Assembly (NCBI GenBank): GCA_051891195.1
Contig: JBJFEZ010000003.1
Span: forward strand, 1 to 21,448
Reading direction: 5' to 3'
Length of the DNA: 21,448 nucleotides
DNA from: CAG-273 sp051891195
GTDB taxonomy: Bacteria; Bacillota; Clostridia; TANB77; CAG-508
Positions 15,093 through 21,448 of the stretch are shown here, in pieces. The notes below the pieces were generated by a model that saw only the letters and a program-made list of their open reading frames with translations, did no database searches and was not told where the DNA came from. How positions within the stretch are numbered: position 1 is the stretch's first letter; every line of letters starts with the position of its first letter. A program made the translations under genes and the position numbers.

Positions 15093-15530
15093 AAATTTGT
15101 GTGAAATTTGTGTGAATGCTTACTATATATTATATTTTTATGCATTTTTTATCTTTGTATTTTTAAGTAGCTTTTAATCGGTAATTAGAATTACTTTTTC
15201 TAAATAGATTTTACTTTTTTTAATTCACCATTTTATTTTTTATATTTTACATAATAAAAAAGAGTGCCTTAAAATTTGTATCAAATTTTTACTATACTTA
15301 ACACCTGTATAACTTCAAAATATTCATATCTAATTTTTCCCATAGAAAAGAACCCTCCTTATTAAACTTTTTTGTCTAATATTTTGGGTTCACTTCATTT
15401 TGGTATTTCCTATTTTTATTTTTCAACTTATTGTGACATATCTATTTTAAACCTATACTTCTTTAAACCAATTTAGCATAATTTCCTATTATATTTTCTT
15501 CTTTTGGTCTATTGCCTACAGGACTCAGAA
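15093..15530. other. Region between the hrcA promoter and the prepilin/FGE-like gene
   Basis: AT-rich. It contains the 20-codon ORF at 15281-15343, a small inverted repeat at 15271-15288 (AAAATTTG...CAAATTTT on the minus strand) and a short palindrome GTAATTAGAATTAC (about 15181-15194). No clear terminator for the gene ending at 15531 was found. No template-repeat-like sequence and no reverse transcriptase were found. Confidence 0.6.
15281..15343 (-). CDS. 20-aa ORF with a strong ribosome binding site, possible remnant
   Basis: Minus-strand ATG at 15343 is preceded by AAGGAGGG at 9 nt. It encodes MGKIRYEYFEVIQVLSIVKI and stops with TGA. The ribosome binding site is among the best in the window, yet the product is tiny and not recognised. 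The sequence reads like the start of a longer protein. It lies 187 bp past the stop of the DGR-like target gene, where a DGR accessory gene or reverse transcriptase might stand, so it may be a truncated 5' end. A genuine micropeptide or leader peptide is also possible. Confidence 0.35.
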   Translation of the reverse strand: MGKIRYEYFEVIQVLSIVKI

Positions 15531-16910
15531 CTATTTTATATAAAGTGTGAGACGGAAAGTACGGCCGTTGTTGCTGTCATCCGCATAGTAGTTGCCCCTG
15601 CGTTCTGTCCAGGTGTTGCTTCTGTCGCTGTATTCCCCTCCTCTACTCCCGCAAGAACGAGCATAACCGTTATACGTGTAAGTAGAATATTCTGTTGTCC
15701 ATTCTGTAATGTTACTTGCCATATCATATATATTACATACTTTATCTGTTGTTCCTGGTCTTTCTCCTGTGTTTGCTAAACTACCTGTATTTTTTGAATT
15801 TTGTATTGAATATGCTGTATTGCTAGAGTACTTTTGTATAAATACTATTGCTGTATCCCACGCATAACTATTTATTAAGTCACTTTCTACCCCTACTTCA
15901 TTATTATTTATATCTTTATTTCCTGCATACATATTTCTTGCTACTTTTGCTGCATTTAGCTGTGTTATATAATTCCATAAAGTTCCTGGTGTATAATCCA
16001 TACTGTCTTCACTATTTGCTGTTGATGGCTTTGATAATGGTTTGGCATTTGCATATTTTAAAGCATCTGTTGTTCCACTACTATTATACCCACTCCCATA
16101 GCTAGCTTCATATCTTGCTATGTAATATCCTCCTTTTGTTTTTACACTATTTACAAAACTTGCTAAATCTTTTGCTGTTGCATTTAAATCATTTAAGTGA
16201 TCTGAATCATCTACTAGACCTTCTCTTGGTGTACTATCTTCTTGAAAATAACCTATTTTTACTGTGTTTGTATAATTTGTTGCATTTTCATCTGTATATG
16301 CTGCTTGCTTCAATGTCTCTTTACCTGTTCCAGTAAGTACTTCATTATCCCAATCATAACTTCCTGTATTAAATGTGTATCTTCCTAATATTATTGTTGT
16401 TTTATTTGTTGTATTTTCTGTTGCATCATTTTTTATTTCCCCTACTGGTATCCATACAAACTGATTTCCTGCACTATCTTGAATTACTATTCCATCTTGT
16501 ACTACTGGTATGTTTGTTGATGTTTCATTTTCTTTATCATATGCATATACTACTGTACTGTCTTCTGCTGGTGTTACTATTTTAAACCCTTTTGGTACTG
16601 TTATTTTATTTCCGTATTTGTCATATACTGTTTCATTTTTTGTTGCTACTTTTTTCATTAAACTTTCTATTGAAATTGGTTTCATTTCATCTAACAAATC
16701 TTTTAGCTCTTGATCATATTCTTCCATTTCTGATATATCATTTTGAACTGCTTGATTTGTTTTTTCTGCTGCGGTTTTTGCTCTTGTTATTAATCCATTA
16801 TTTCCTATTGCTGCTGTTATTGTTATCCCTGCTAAAATTAGTAGCACCACTATAGTTACTACAAGCGCTATTAGGGTTATACCTTTACTATTTTGTTTTT
16901 CTTTTGTCAT
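15531..16910 (-). CDS. Prepilin-anchored FGE/C-type-lectin-like protein, putative DGR variable protein
   Basis: 459 aa. The N-terminus is a type IV prepilin-like class III signal: K9-G10, then ITLIALVVT and a hydrophobic helix to ~33. The usual Glu at mature position 5 is Ala15. A charged helix follows (~45-90). From ~140 there is an FGE-sulfatase-like domain: NQFVWIPVG (149-157), GGYYIARYEAS (260-270), LWNYITQLNAAKVARNMY (311-328), NIYDMASNITEWT (393-405), SRGGEYSD (422-429) and FRLTLYIK (452-459). The fold is that of DGR variable proteins. The final ~110 bp are GC-rich with AAC/TAC/GAC/AGC codons, as expected of a VR. It probably displays a diversified ligand-binding surface on the pilus or envelope; this is inferred. 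The ATG at 16910 follows AAGGAGG. The stop is TAG. No clear promoter was identified. Confidence 0.8.
   Translation of the reverse strand: MTKEKQNSKGITLIALVVTIVVLLILAGITITAAIGNNGLITRAKTAAEKTNQAVQNDISEMEEYDQELKDLLDEMKPISIESLMKKVATKNETVYDKYGNKITVPKGFKIVTPAEDSTVVYAYDKENETSTNIPVVQDGIVIQDSAGNQFVWIPVGEIKNDATENTTNKTTIILGRYTFNTGSYDWDNEVLTGTGKETLKQAAYTDENATNYTNTVKIGYFQEDSTPREGLVDDSDHLNDLNATAKDLASFVNSVKTKGGYYIARYEASYGSGYNSSGTTDALKYANAKPLSKPSTANSEDSMDYTPGTLWNYITQLNAAKVARNMYAGNKDINNNEVGVESDLINSYAWDTAIVFIQKYSSNTAYSIQNSKNTGSLANTGERPGTTDKVCNIYDMASNITEWTTEYSTYTYNGYARSCGSRGGEYSDRSNTWTERRGNYYADDSNNGRTFRLTLYIK
15546..15653 (-). other. Putative DGR variable region (VR)
   Basis: Codons ~420-455 of the prepilin/FGE-like protein. 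G+C is about 56% against about 30% around it. Of 13 codons for Asn, Tyr, Asp or Ser that fit an AAY template mutated at its adenines, 11 end in C, whereas the rest of the gene prefers T. Between them lie constant-looking GGGAGTAGAGGAGGG, TGG, CGCAGGGGC and a final CGGCCGTACTTTCCGTCTCAC that could be the initiation-of-homology end. No template repeat is visible in the window. Confidence 0.7.
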
Positions 16911-17221
16911 TCTCTTTTTTCCTCCTTGCTTTTTATTTTTATCTTTTTGTTTTTTGTGCTTCTGTTACTCTTTTTTTTATTAGTATTCTCATCTTTCTCA
17001 CTTTTATACACATTTTCTCTGGCTAAATACTAATTCTAGCTTTTTGTTTGTATTTAATTTTCAATGTGCTATAAAAGTGATTTTACTTTTTCATACTTTT
17101 TACTATTTCATTCTACATGTAATTTTTTACTTTGTAAATAGTTCTTGCGAATTTTTGTGTTTTATTTTTTATCTGCTAACTAACAAAGTAACGTGTGAAT
17201 AGAAAATATTTTGTAAAGCTC
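16911..17221. other. Divergent intergenic region upstream of the prepilin/FGE-like gene
   Basis: AT-rich spacer between two divergently transcribed genes. It holds long direct repeat copy 2 (17051-17170). A TATAAA-like -10 exists on the minus strand, but no good -35 was found for the gene at 15531-16910. No ORF with a ribosome binding site was seen. Confidence 0.5.
17051..17170. repeat. Long direct repeat, copy 2
   Basis: Same orientation as 2-120, ~95% identical. On the minus strand it still encodes the toxin-like protein's end (NSQELFTK, then TAA) but lacks the rest of the gene. It lies ~140 bp upstream of the prepilin/FGE-like gene. Confidence 0.85.
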
Positions 17222-17250
17222 TTGTCAAAACCTATTTTGCGTGTTATAAT
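17222..17250 (+). promoter_or_regulatory. rpsT promoter
   Basis: TTGTCA (17222-17227), 17-bp spacer, TATAAT (17245-17250). This predicts a leader of about 40 nt before the rpsT start. Confidence 0.85.
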
Positions 17251-17296
17251 AGACAATGTTAGTTTATGAACGTTACTTAAAAGGGAGGTGCAAAAT

Positions 17297-17563
17297 ATGC
17301 CAAATATTAAATCAGCAATCAAACGTGTTAGCGTTATTGAAAATAAAACTCTTAGAAATAATATGGTTAAATCAGCCTATAAAACAGCTGTTAAGAAATT
17401 TGAACAAGCTGTAGAAGCTGGAAATAAAGAAGAAGCAACTAGCTTGTTTGCTTTAGCTACTAAAAAAGTAGATCAAGCTTGTACTAAAGGTATTATTGTT
17501 AAAAATACAGCTGCTAGAAAAAAATCTAATATGGCTAAAAAGTTAAATGCAATGAATGCTTAA
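17297..17563 (+). CDS. rpsT: 30S ribosomal protein S20
   Basis: 88-aa basic protein of the small ribosomal subunit that binds 16S rRNA. It has the family's helical Lys/Ala-rich pattern: MPNIKSAIKRV at the start, RNNMVKSAYKTAVKKF, then TKGIIVKNTAARKKSNMAKKLN. The ATG at 17297 is chosen because GGGAGGTG lies 7 nt upstream; a GTG three codons earlier overlaps that site. It is a single-gene unit with a good promoter and terminator. Length is normal. Confidence 0.96.
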   Translation: MPNIKSAIKRVSVIENKTLRNNMVKSAYKTAVKKFEQAVEAGNKEEATSLFALATKKVDQACTKGIIVKNTAARKKSNMAKKLNAMNA

Positions 17564-17564
17564 G

Positions 17565-17592
17565 CTAAAAAAATTGTGCACAGTTTTTTTAG
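17565..17592. terminator. Palindrome directly after rpsT
   Basis: A 28-bp nearly perfect palindrome centred on GTGCAC, flanked by A-runs and T-runs (CTAAAAAAA...TTTTTTTAG), starts 2 bp after the rpsT stop. It could act as a first terminator or processing site before the stronger one at 17599. Confidence 0.5.
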
Positions 17593-17598
17593 AAATAT

Positions 17599-17625
17599 GA
17601 ACACTTTAAAAAGTGTTCTTTTTTT
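17599..17625 (+). terminator. Intrinsic terminator of rpsT
   Basis: GAACACTTT, 2-nt centre, AAAGTGTTC (17599-17618), followed by seven T. Classic Rho-independent terminator, although the loop must open wider than 2 nt in RNA. Confidence 0.9.
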
Positions 17626-17661
17626 GTAATTGTGTAATAATTAAAACAAAATACTAATATA

Positions 17662-17682
17662 TAATTATTGGTAATAATTACC
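17662..17682. other. Overlapping AT palindromes upstream of the small membrane gene
   Basis: TAATTATT-ggt-AATAATTA (17662-17680) and GGTAATAATTACC (17670-17682) overlap. They lie 60-80 bp before the gene at 17742. They could be an operator, but this is not established. Confidence 0.3.
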
Positions 17683-17741
17683 TTTGTTTTTTGTATTATT
17701 TTATGTTAATATTATATTAGTTAGATAGTGAGGTAATTAAT

Positions 17742-17993
17742 ATGAATCAATTATTAATGGAATTTAAAGAAATGGATTCTTCTATATTAAAATTAATGAA
17801 GTCTGGAATTAAGTTCTCTTTTATATTTAATATTTGGGCTAGTTTAATTTTACTAGCATATGATTTTGGCTATACATATCCCATTTTATATAGTACTGGT
17901 ATTTCTTTATTTAAAACCAGTTTGTTTTTTATGGTAGGGTTTGTTATTTGTGGTTTTGCTTTTAATAAATTTTATAAAGAATTAAACAAATAA
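17742..17993 (+). CDS. Small hypothetical membrane protein
   Basis: 83 aa with two predicted membrane helices at ~24-44 and ~55-74, linked by a short Tyr/Pro-containing loop, and a charged C-terminus (KFYKELNK). The ATG at 17742 follows GTGAGGT at 8 nt. No family was recognised and no function is proposed. It lies alone between the rpsT terminator and the convergent gatB, and its last codons lie inside the shared palindromic terminator. Confidence 0.7.
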   Translation: MNQLLMEFKEMDSSILKLMKSGIKFSFIFNIWASLILLAYDFGYTYPILYSTGISLFKTSLFFMVGFVICGFAFNKFYKELNK

Positions 17994-18028
17994 AAGTAGC
18001 AAAAGCTACTTTTATTTGTTTAATTCTT
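17977..18028. terminator. Bidirectional terminator overlapping two convergent stop regions
   Basis: A perfect 24-bp stem (17977-18000 with 18005-18028) has an AAAA loop. It contains the last codons and stop of both the small membrane gene and gatB. A/T-rich arms give U-rich tails in both directions. Both genes end in ELNK because their ends are the two arms of one palindrome. Confidence 0.8.
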
Positions 18029-19451
18029 CTAAGAACATTTTGTTAAGCATTTGCGGATTTGCTTTTCCTTTTGTTTCTTTCATTGCTTGACCTACTAAAA
18101 ATCCTAATGCTCTGTCTTTTCCTGCTTTAAAATCTGCAATAGATTGAGGGTTGTTTTCTAAAATTTTCATTACTACTTCTTTAATAGCTCCTTCATCTGA
18201 AATTTGAATCCAACCGTTTTCTTTTATAATTTCTTCTGGATCTTTTGGATTTTCAAACAATTCCTCTAGTACTTTTTTACCAATAGCAGAACTTATTGTT
18301 CCATTATCAATTAACTTAATCATTTTAGCTAGTTCTTGTGCTGTAAATGGTATTTGGTCTGCTTCTAGCTCTTTTTCATTTAGTATTCTTGAAACGTCTG
18401 ATAACATCCAGTTGGCTACTGCTTTTGCGTTTTTACATATTTCTAAAGCTTGTTCAAACATATCTGACATATGTTTTGAAGATGTTAACATTTTAGCATC
18501 TTTTTCAGATAATTTGTATTCTTCTAAATATCTTTGTTTTCTGCTTTCTGGTAATTCTGGCAAATTGTTTTTTATGTTTTCAATATATTCTTCTGACAAA
18601 CGTATAGCAACTAAATCTGGCTCTGGAAAATATCTATAGTCTTGTGCGTCTTCTTTGTCTCTCATTGAAAATGTTCTTCCTGATATATCATCCCATCTTA
18701 ATGTTTCTTGATAAATTTTTCCACCATTTTCTATTACTTCTGCTTGTCTTTTTGCTTCATATTCAATGGCTCTTACAATAGATCTAAAAGAGTTCATGTT
18801 TTTCATTTCTGTACGTGTTCCAAATTCCTTTGCACCTTTTTTTCTAACAGAAACATTAACATCTGCTCTTAAAGATCCTTCTTGCATTTTGCAGTCTGAA
18901 ACTTCAATATATTCTAATATTGATTTTATTTTTCTTAAATAGCTTTCTGCTTCTTTACTTGAACGCATATCTGGTTCTGATACAATTTCAATAAGTGGTA
19001 CGCCTGCTCTGTTTAAATCAACTAAGCTGCCATTTCCAAATTCATTATGGTTTAATTTACCAGCATCTTCTTCAATATGTATTCTTGTTATTCCTATTTT
19101 TTTTCTTTGACCCTCTTCTTCAATTTCTACATATCCGTGCTCACAAAGTGGTTTATCAAATTGTGATATTTGGTACGATTTAGGAAGGTCTGGATAAAAA
19201 TAATTTTTTCTATCATTTTTGCAGTCTCTTGATATTTCACATTTTGTTGCTAATCCTGCTTTTACTGCATATTCTACCACTTTTTCATTTAATACTGGAA
19301 GTGCTCCTGGCATTGCTGTACATATTGGGCATATATGTGTGTTTGGTTCAGCTCCAAATTCTGTTTTACAATTACAAAATATTTTTGTTTTAGTAGAAAG
19401 TTCTGCATGTACTTCTAGTCCAATAACTACTTCATAATCTTCTATTGACAT
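18012..19451 (-). CDS. gatB: Aspartyl/glutamyl-tRNA(Asn/Gln) amidotransferase subunit B
   Basis: 479-aa subunit of GatCAB. It binds the misacylated tRNA and phosphorylates Glu or Asp so that ammonia from GatA can make Gln-tRNA or Asn-tRNA. It begins YEVVIGLEVHAEL. Zinc-type cysteines are seen in CNC (27-29) and CPIC (41-44). Further family segments are KNYFYPDLPKSYQISQ, EDAGK and DLNRAGVPLIEIVSEPD. The C-terminal YqeY-like tail ends GQAMKETKGKANPQMLNKMFLEELNK. Its start codon overlaps the gatA stop by one base (TAATG), indicating translational coupling. Last gene of gatCAB. Confidence 0.97.
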   Translation of the reverse strand: MSIEDYEVVIGLEVHAELSTKTKIFCNCKTEFGAEPNTHICPICTAMPGALPVLNEKVVEYAVKAGLATKCEISRDCKNDRKNYFYPDLPKSYQISQFDKPLCEHGYVEIEEEGQRKKIGITRIHIEEDAGKLNHNEFGNGSLVDLNRAGVPLIEIVSEPDMRSSKEAESYLRKIKSILEYIEVSDCKMQEGSLRADVNVSVRKKGAKEFGTRTEMKNMNSFRSIVRAIEYEAKRQAEVIENGGKIYQETLRWDDISGRTFSMRDKEDAQDYRYFPEPDLVAIRLSEEYIENIKNNLPELPESRKQRYLEEYKLSEKDAKMLTSSKHMSDMFEQALEICKNAKAVANWMLSDVSRILNEKELEADQIPFTAQELAKMIKLIDNGTISSAIGKKVLEELFENPKDPEEIIKENGWIQISDEGAIKEVVMKILENNPQSIADFKAGKDRALGFLVGQAMKETKGKANPQMLNKMFLEELNK

Positions 19452-20926
19452 TATTCTTCCCCTCCTACAACTGGTTTATATTTATTTCTGAAATTTAAAG
19501 TTTGCTCATAAGTATATGCCGCATTTAAAATAGTTTCTTCTGCAAAGCGATTTCCTATTAATTGCATTCCTATTGGCATACCATTACTATCTACTCCACA
19601 AGGAATTGAAATGGCTGGAAGTCCTGCAATATTTACAGAAACAGTACAAATATCTGCTAAATACATTTCTAATGGATTGTTTGATTTTGTACCAATTTCA
19701 AATGCTACTGTTGGTGATGTTGGTGTTAATAATACATCATATTTTTCAAAAGCTTTGTCAAATTCTTGTTTTACAAGTGTTCTTACTTGTTGTGCTTTTT
19801 TATAGTATGCATCGTAATATCCTGAAGATAATACATAAGTCCCTAAAATAATTCTTCTTTTTACCTCACTGCCAAAACCTTCGCTTCTTGAATTTTTGAA
19901 TAGTTCTTTTAAGTTTGTAAAGTTTTGTGTACGATGTCCGTAACGTATACCGTCAAATCTTCCTAAGTTAGAACTTGCTTCTGCACATGCAATAATGTAA
20001 TATGTAGCTAAAGCATAGTCTGCAATATTTAGTGAAAATTCTTCTACTGTGGCTCCTAATTCTTTATATTGCTGAATTGCTTGTTCTAATTTTTCTTTTA
20101 CTTCTTTATTTATTCCATCCCCAAAATACTCTTTTGGTATTCCTATTTTTAGTCCTTTTACATTATTTTTTAGTGCTTTAGTATAGTCTTTTTTTTCTAT
20201 ATTAGCAGAAGTTGTATCTTTTTCATCGTGCCCAGCTATAACATTTAATAGTATTGCACTATCTGTTACATCTTTTGTTATTGGTCCTATTTGGTCTAAA
20301 GAAGATGCAAAAGCTACTAGTCCATAACGAGATACTAAACCATAGGTTGGTTTTAATCCTACTACTCCGCAAAAACTTGCTGGTTGCCTTATTGAGCCAC
20401 CTGTATCTGATCCTAATGCCCAAGGAACTAAGTTTGCCGCAACCGCTGCTGCAGAACCTCCTGATGATCCTCCCGGTACAGTGTTTAAGTTCCAAGGATT
20501 TTTAGTTGTATAAAAATATGAATATTCTGTAGAAGCTCCCATTGCAAATTCATCCATATTTAATTTACCTAAATTAATCATGTTTTCTTTATTTATTTTT
20601 TGCATAACCGTTGCATCATATGGTGCTACAAAATTTTCTAACATTTTAGAGGCACACGTTGTTTTTATTCCGTTTGTGCAAATATTGTCTTTTATGCCTA
20701 TTGGTATTCCTGCTAGGCTATTTGTTATTTCTCCATTTGCTATTTTTTTATCTATTTCTTCGGCCTTTTTTATTGCCTCTTCTGTTAGAGGTGTAATAAA
20801 AGCTTGTACATCTTTTTCATTTTTATTTATTTTGTCTACATATGCTTTTGTAATTTGAGTAGAGCTTAATTCTTTATTTTTCAATTTTTCTTGAAGTTCG
20901 TGTACAGTTAAATCTGTAATATTCAT
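19451..20926 (-). CDS. gatA: Aspartyl/glutamyl-tRNA(Asn/Gln) amidotransferase subunit A
   Basis: 491-aa amidase that releases ammonia from glutamine for GatB. The amidase-signature triad is complete: Lys79 (GIKDN), cis-Ser154 (GGSSGGS) and nucleophile Ser178 (GSDTGGS), the same numbering as in characterised GatA. The C-terminal AGLPAISIPCG and GMQLIG segments are also typical. The ATG at 20926 follows AAGGGAAG at a rather long ~10-nt AT-rich spacing. It lies 38 bp after gatC and overlaps gatB by one base. Confidence 0.97.
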   Translation of the reverse strand: MNITDLTVHELQEKLKNKELSSTQITKAYVDKINKNEKDVQAFITPLTEEAIKKAEEIDKKIANGEITNSLAGIPIGIKDNICTNGIKTTCASKMLENFVAPYDATVMQKINKENMINLGKLNMDEFAMGASTEYSYFYTTKNPWNLNTVPGGSSGGSAAAVAANLVPWALGSDTGGSIRQPASFCGVVGLKPTYGLVSRYGLVAFASSLDQIGPITKDVTDSAILLNVIAGHDEKDTTSANIEKKDYTKALKNNVKGLKIGIPKEYFGDGINKEVKEKLEQAIQQYKELGATVEEFSLNIADYALATYYIIACAEASSNLGRFDGIRYGHRTQNFTNLKELFKNSRSEGFGSEVKRRIILGTYVLSSGYYDAYYKKAQQVRTLVKQEFDKAFEKYDVLLTPTSPTVAFEIGTKSNNPLEMYLADICTVSVNIAGLPAISIPCGVDSNGMPIGMQLIGNRFAEETILNAAYTYEQTLNFRNKYKPVVGGEE

Positions 20927-20964
20927 ATATATATATCTTCCCTTCTTAAGTTTTTATTGTTTTC

Positions 20965-21252
20965 TTATTGAATTACTTTTGGAATTTTAAACATATTTCT
21001 TTCTTTATCTGGAGCATTTGCTAATAATGCTTCTTGGTTTTCAAAAGTTTTTATTTCATCTTTTCTAAAAACATTATATTTATCGTTTGTTCCTATTGTT
21101 TCTGCTAATCCTTCTACAGGAGCCCTGCTTACAATATTAGCAAAATTCAAAATATCTTGTAAGTGTAATAAATATGTATCTATTTGGTCTTCTGGTAAGT
21201 TTAAGTTTGCTAAGTTTGCAATGTGTAATAATTCTTCTTTAGATACTTTCAT
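20965..21252 (-). CDS. gatC: Aspartyl/glutamyl-tRNA(Asn/Gln) amidotransferase subunit C
   Basis: 95-aa stabilising subunit that wraps between GatA and GatB. Family features are VSKEELLHIANLANLNL at the start, the DILNFANIV helix and the FRKDEIKTF segment, with a C-terminal NMFKIPKVI. The ATG at 21252 follows AAAGGAGATG. It is the first gene of the operon, with its own promoter at 21285-21313. Confidence 0.95.
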   Translation of the reverse strand: MKVSKEELLHIANLANLNLPEDQIDTYLLHLQDILNFANIVSRAPVEGLAETIGTNDKYNVFRKDEIKTFENQEALLANAPDKERNMFKIPKVIQ

Positions 21253-21284
21253 TAAATATCATCTCCTTTATGAATATGTTTTAA

Positions 21285-21313
21285 ATTATATATTCTTTTT
21301 GGGTAAAATTCAA
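21285..21313 (-). promoter_or_regulatory. gatCAB promoter
   Basis: On the minus strand, TTGAAT (21308-21313), 17-bp spacer, TATAAT (21285-21290). Leader of about 25-30 nt to the gatC start. Confidence 0.85.
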
Positions 21314-21391
21314 GTGTTTTTATTAATGAATAATAAATCGGTTTCTGTTTTTTTGTAAATTTGTTACAATTTACAGCCTATTTACATATTA

Positions 21392-21448
21392 TAAAGCCTA
21401 TAAATATGTTAGTTTAGAGCATACAAGTGGTTCGAAGAATGACGAGTT
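21392..21448. repeat. Possible edge of a third inverted-repeat element, cut by the window
   Basis: 21392-21416 is the exact reverse complement of 10097-10121. It runs into TTTAGAGC (21413-21420) and then a GC-richer stretch with GTGGTTCG. Element 2 has the same join: arm ending TTTAGAGC, then GTGGTTTCG. The other end lies outside the window. Confidence 0.45.

Noticed and set aside
15431..15459. Plus-strand promoter-like TTGTGA-N17-TATACT downstream of the prepilin/FGE-like gene
   Set aside because: It leads into the antisense of that gene with no plus-strand gene. Such matches are frequent in AT-rich DNA. An antisense transcript cannot be excluded.
15504..15779. 91-codon plus-strand ORF antisense to the end of the prepilin/FGE-like gene
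   Set aside because: No ribosome binding site and Cys/Val/Ile-rich unnatural composition. It is open only because the opposite strand is GC-rich here.

Overview
The window is AT-rich chromosomal DNA (roughly 30% G+C by eye) from a low-GC Firmicute, most likely a member of the Clostridia and plausibly an uncultured gut lineage. The evidence is the hrcA-grpE-dnaK-dnaJ gene order, a CIRCE-type operator, a gatCAB operon, strong AGGAGG ribosome binding sites and stop codons that are mostly TAA. No rRNA, tRNA, CRISPR array or transposase gene was found.

Layout. 1-1700 is accessory: an orphan PemK/MazF-family toxin-like gene, a truncated glycosyltransferase-like membrane protein, and a 261-bp inverted-repeat element with a GC-richer multi-hairpin core. 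1713-2645 holds a RluA-family pseudouridine synthase whose promoter predicts a leaderless mRNA, closed by a bidirectional terminator. 2695-9732 (minus strand) is a four-gene operon: class A penicillin-binding protein, cysS, a DUF1189-like membrane protein, ftsH. 9733-10238 holds a second inverted-repeat element and a 21-bp hairpin. 10239-15092 (minus strand) is the heat-shock operon hrcA-grpE-dnaK-dnaJ, driven by a sigma-A type promoter flanked by two diverged CIRCE operators. 15531-16910 (minus strand) encodes a prepilin-anchored protein ending in an FGE-sulfatase/C-type-lectin-like domain. 17297-17563 is rpsT, followed by a small membrane protein. 18012-21252 (minus strand) is gatC-gatA-gatB with a clear promoter. 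The window ends in what looks like one edge of a third inverted-repeat element.

Most interesting point. The last ~110 bp of the prepilin/FGE-like gene change abruptly from AT-rich to about 56% G+C. That stretch is packed with AAC, TAC, GAC and AGC codons inside an RGG...FRL frame. This is what a variable region (VR) of a diversity-generating retroelement (DGR) looks like. No reverse transcriptase or template repeat lies in the window, so this would be a remote target written in trans, or a relic. A 20-codon ORF with a strong ribosome binding site just downstream may be a remnant of the lost cassette.

Other noteworthy layers are a ~115-bp direct repeat shared between the toxin gene's 3' end and the region upstream of the DGR-like gene, two or three inverted-repeat elements with structured cores, a GC-rich repeat between grpE and dnaK, and a 24-bp palindrome that ends two convergent genes with the same ELNK peptide.
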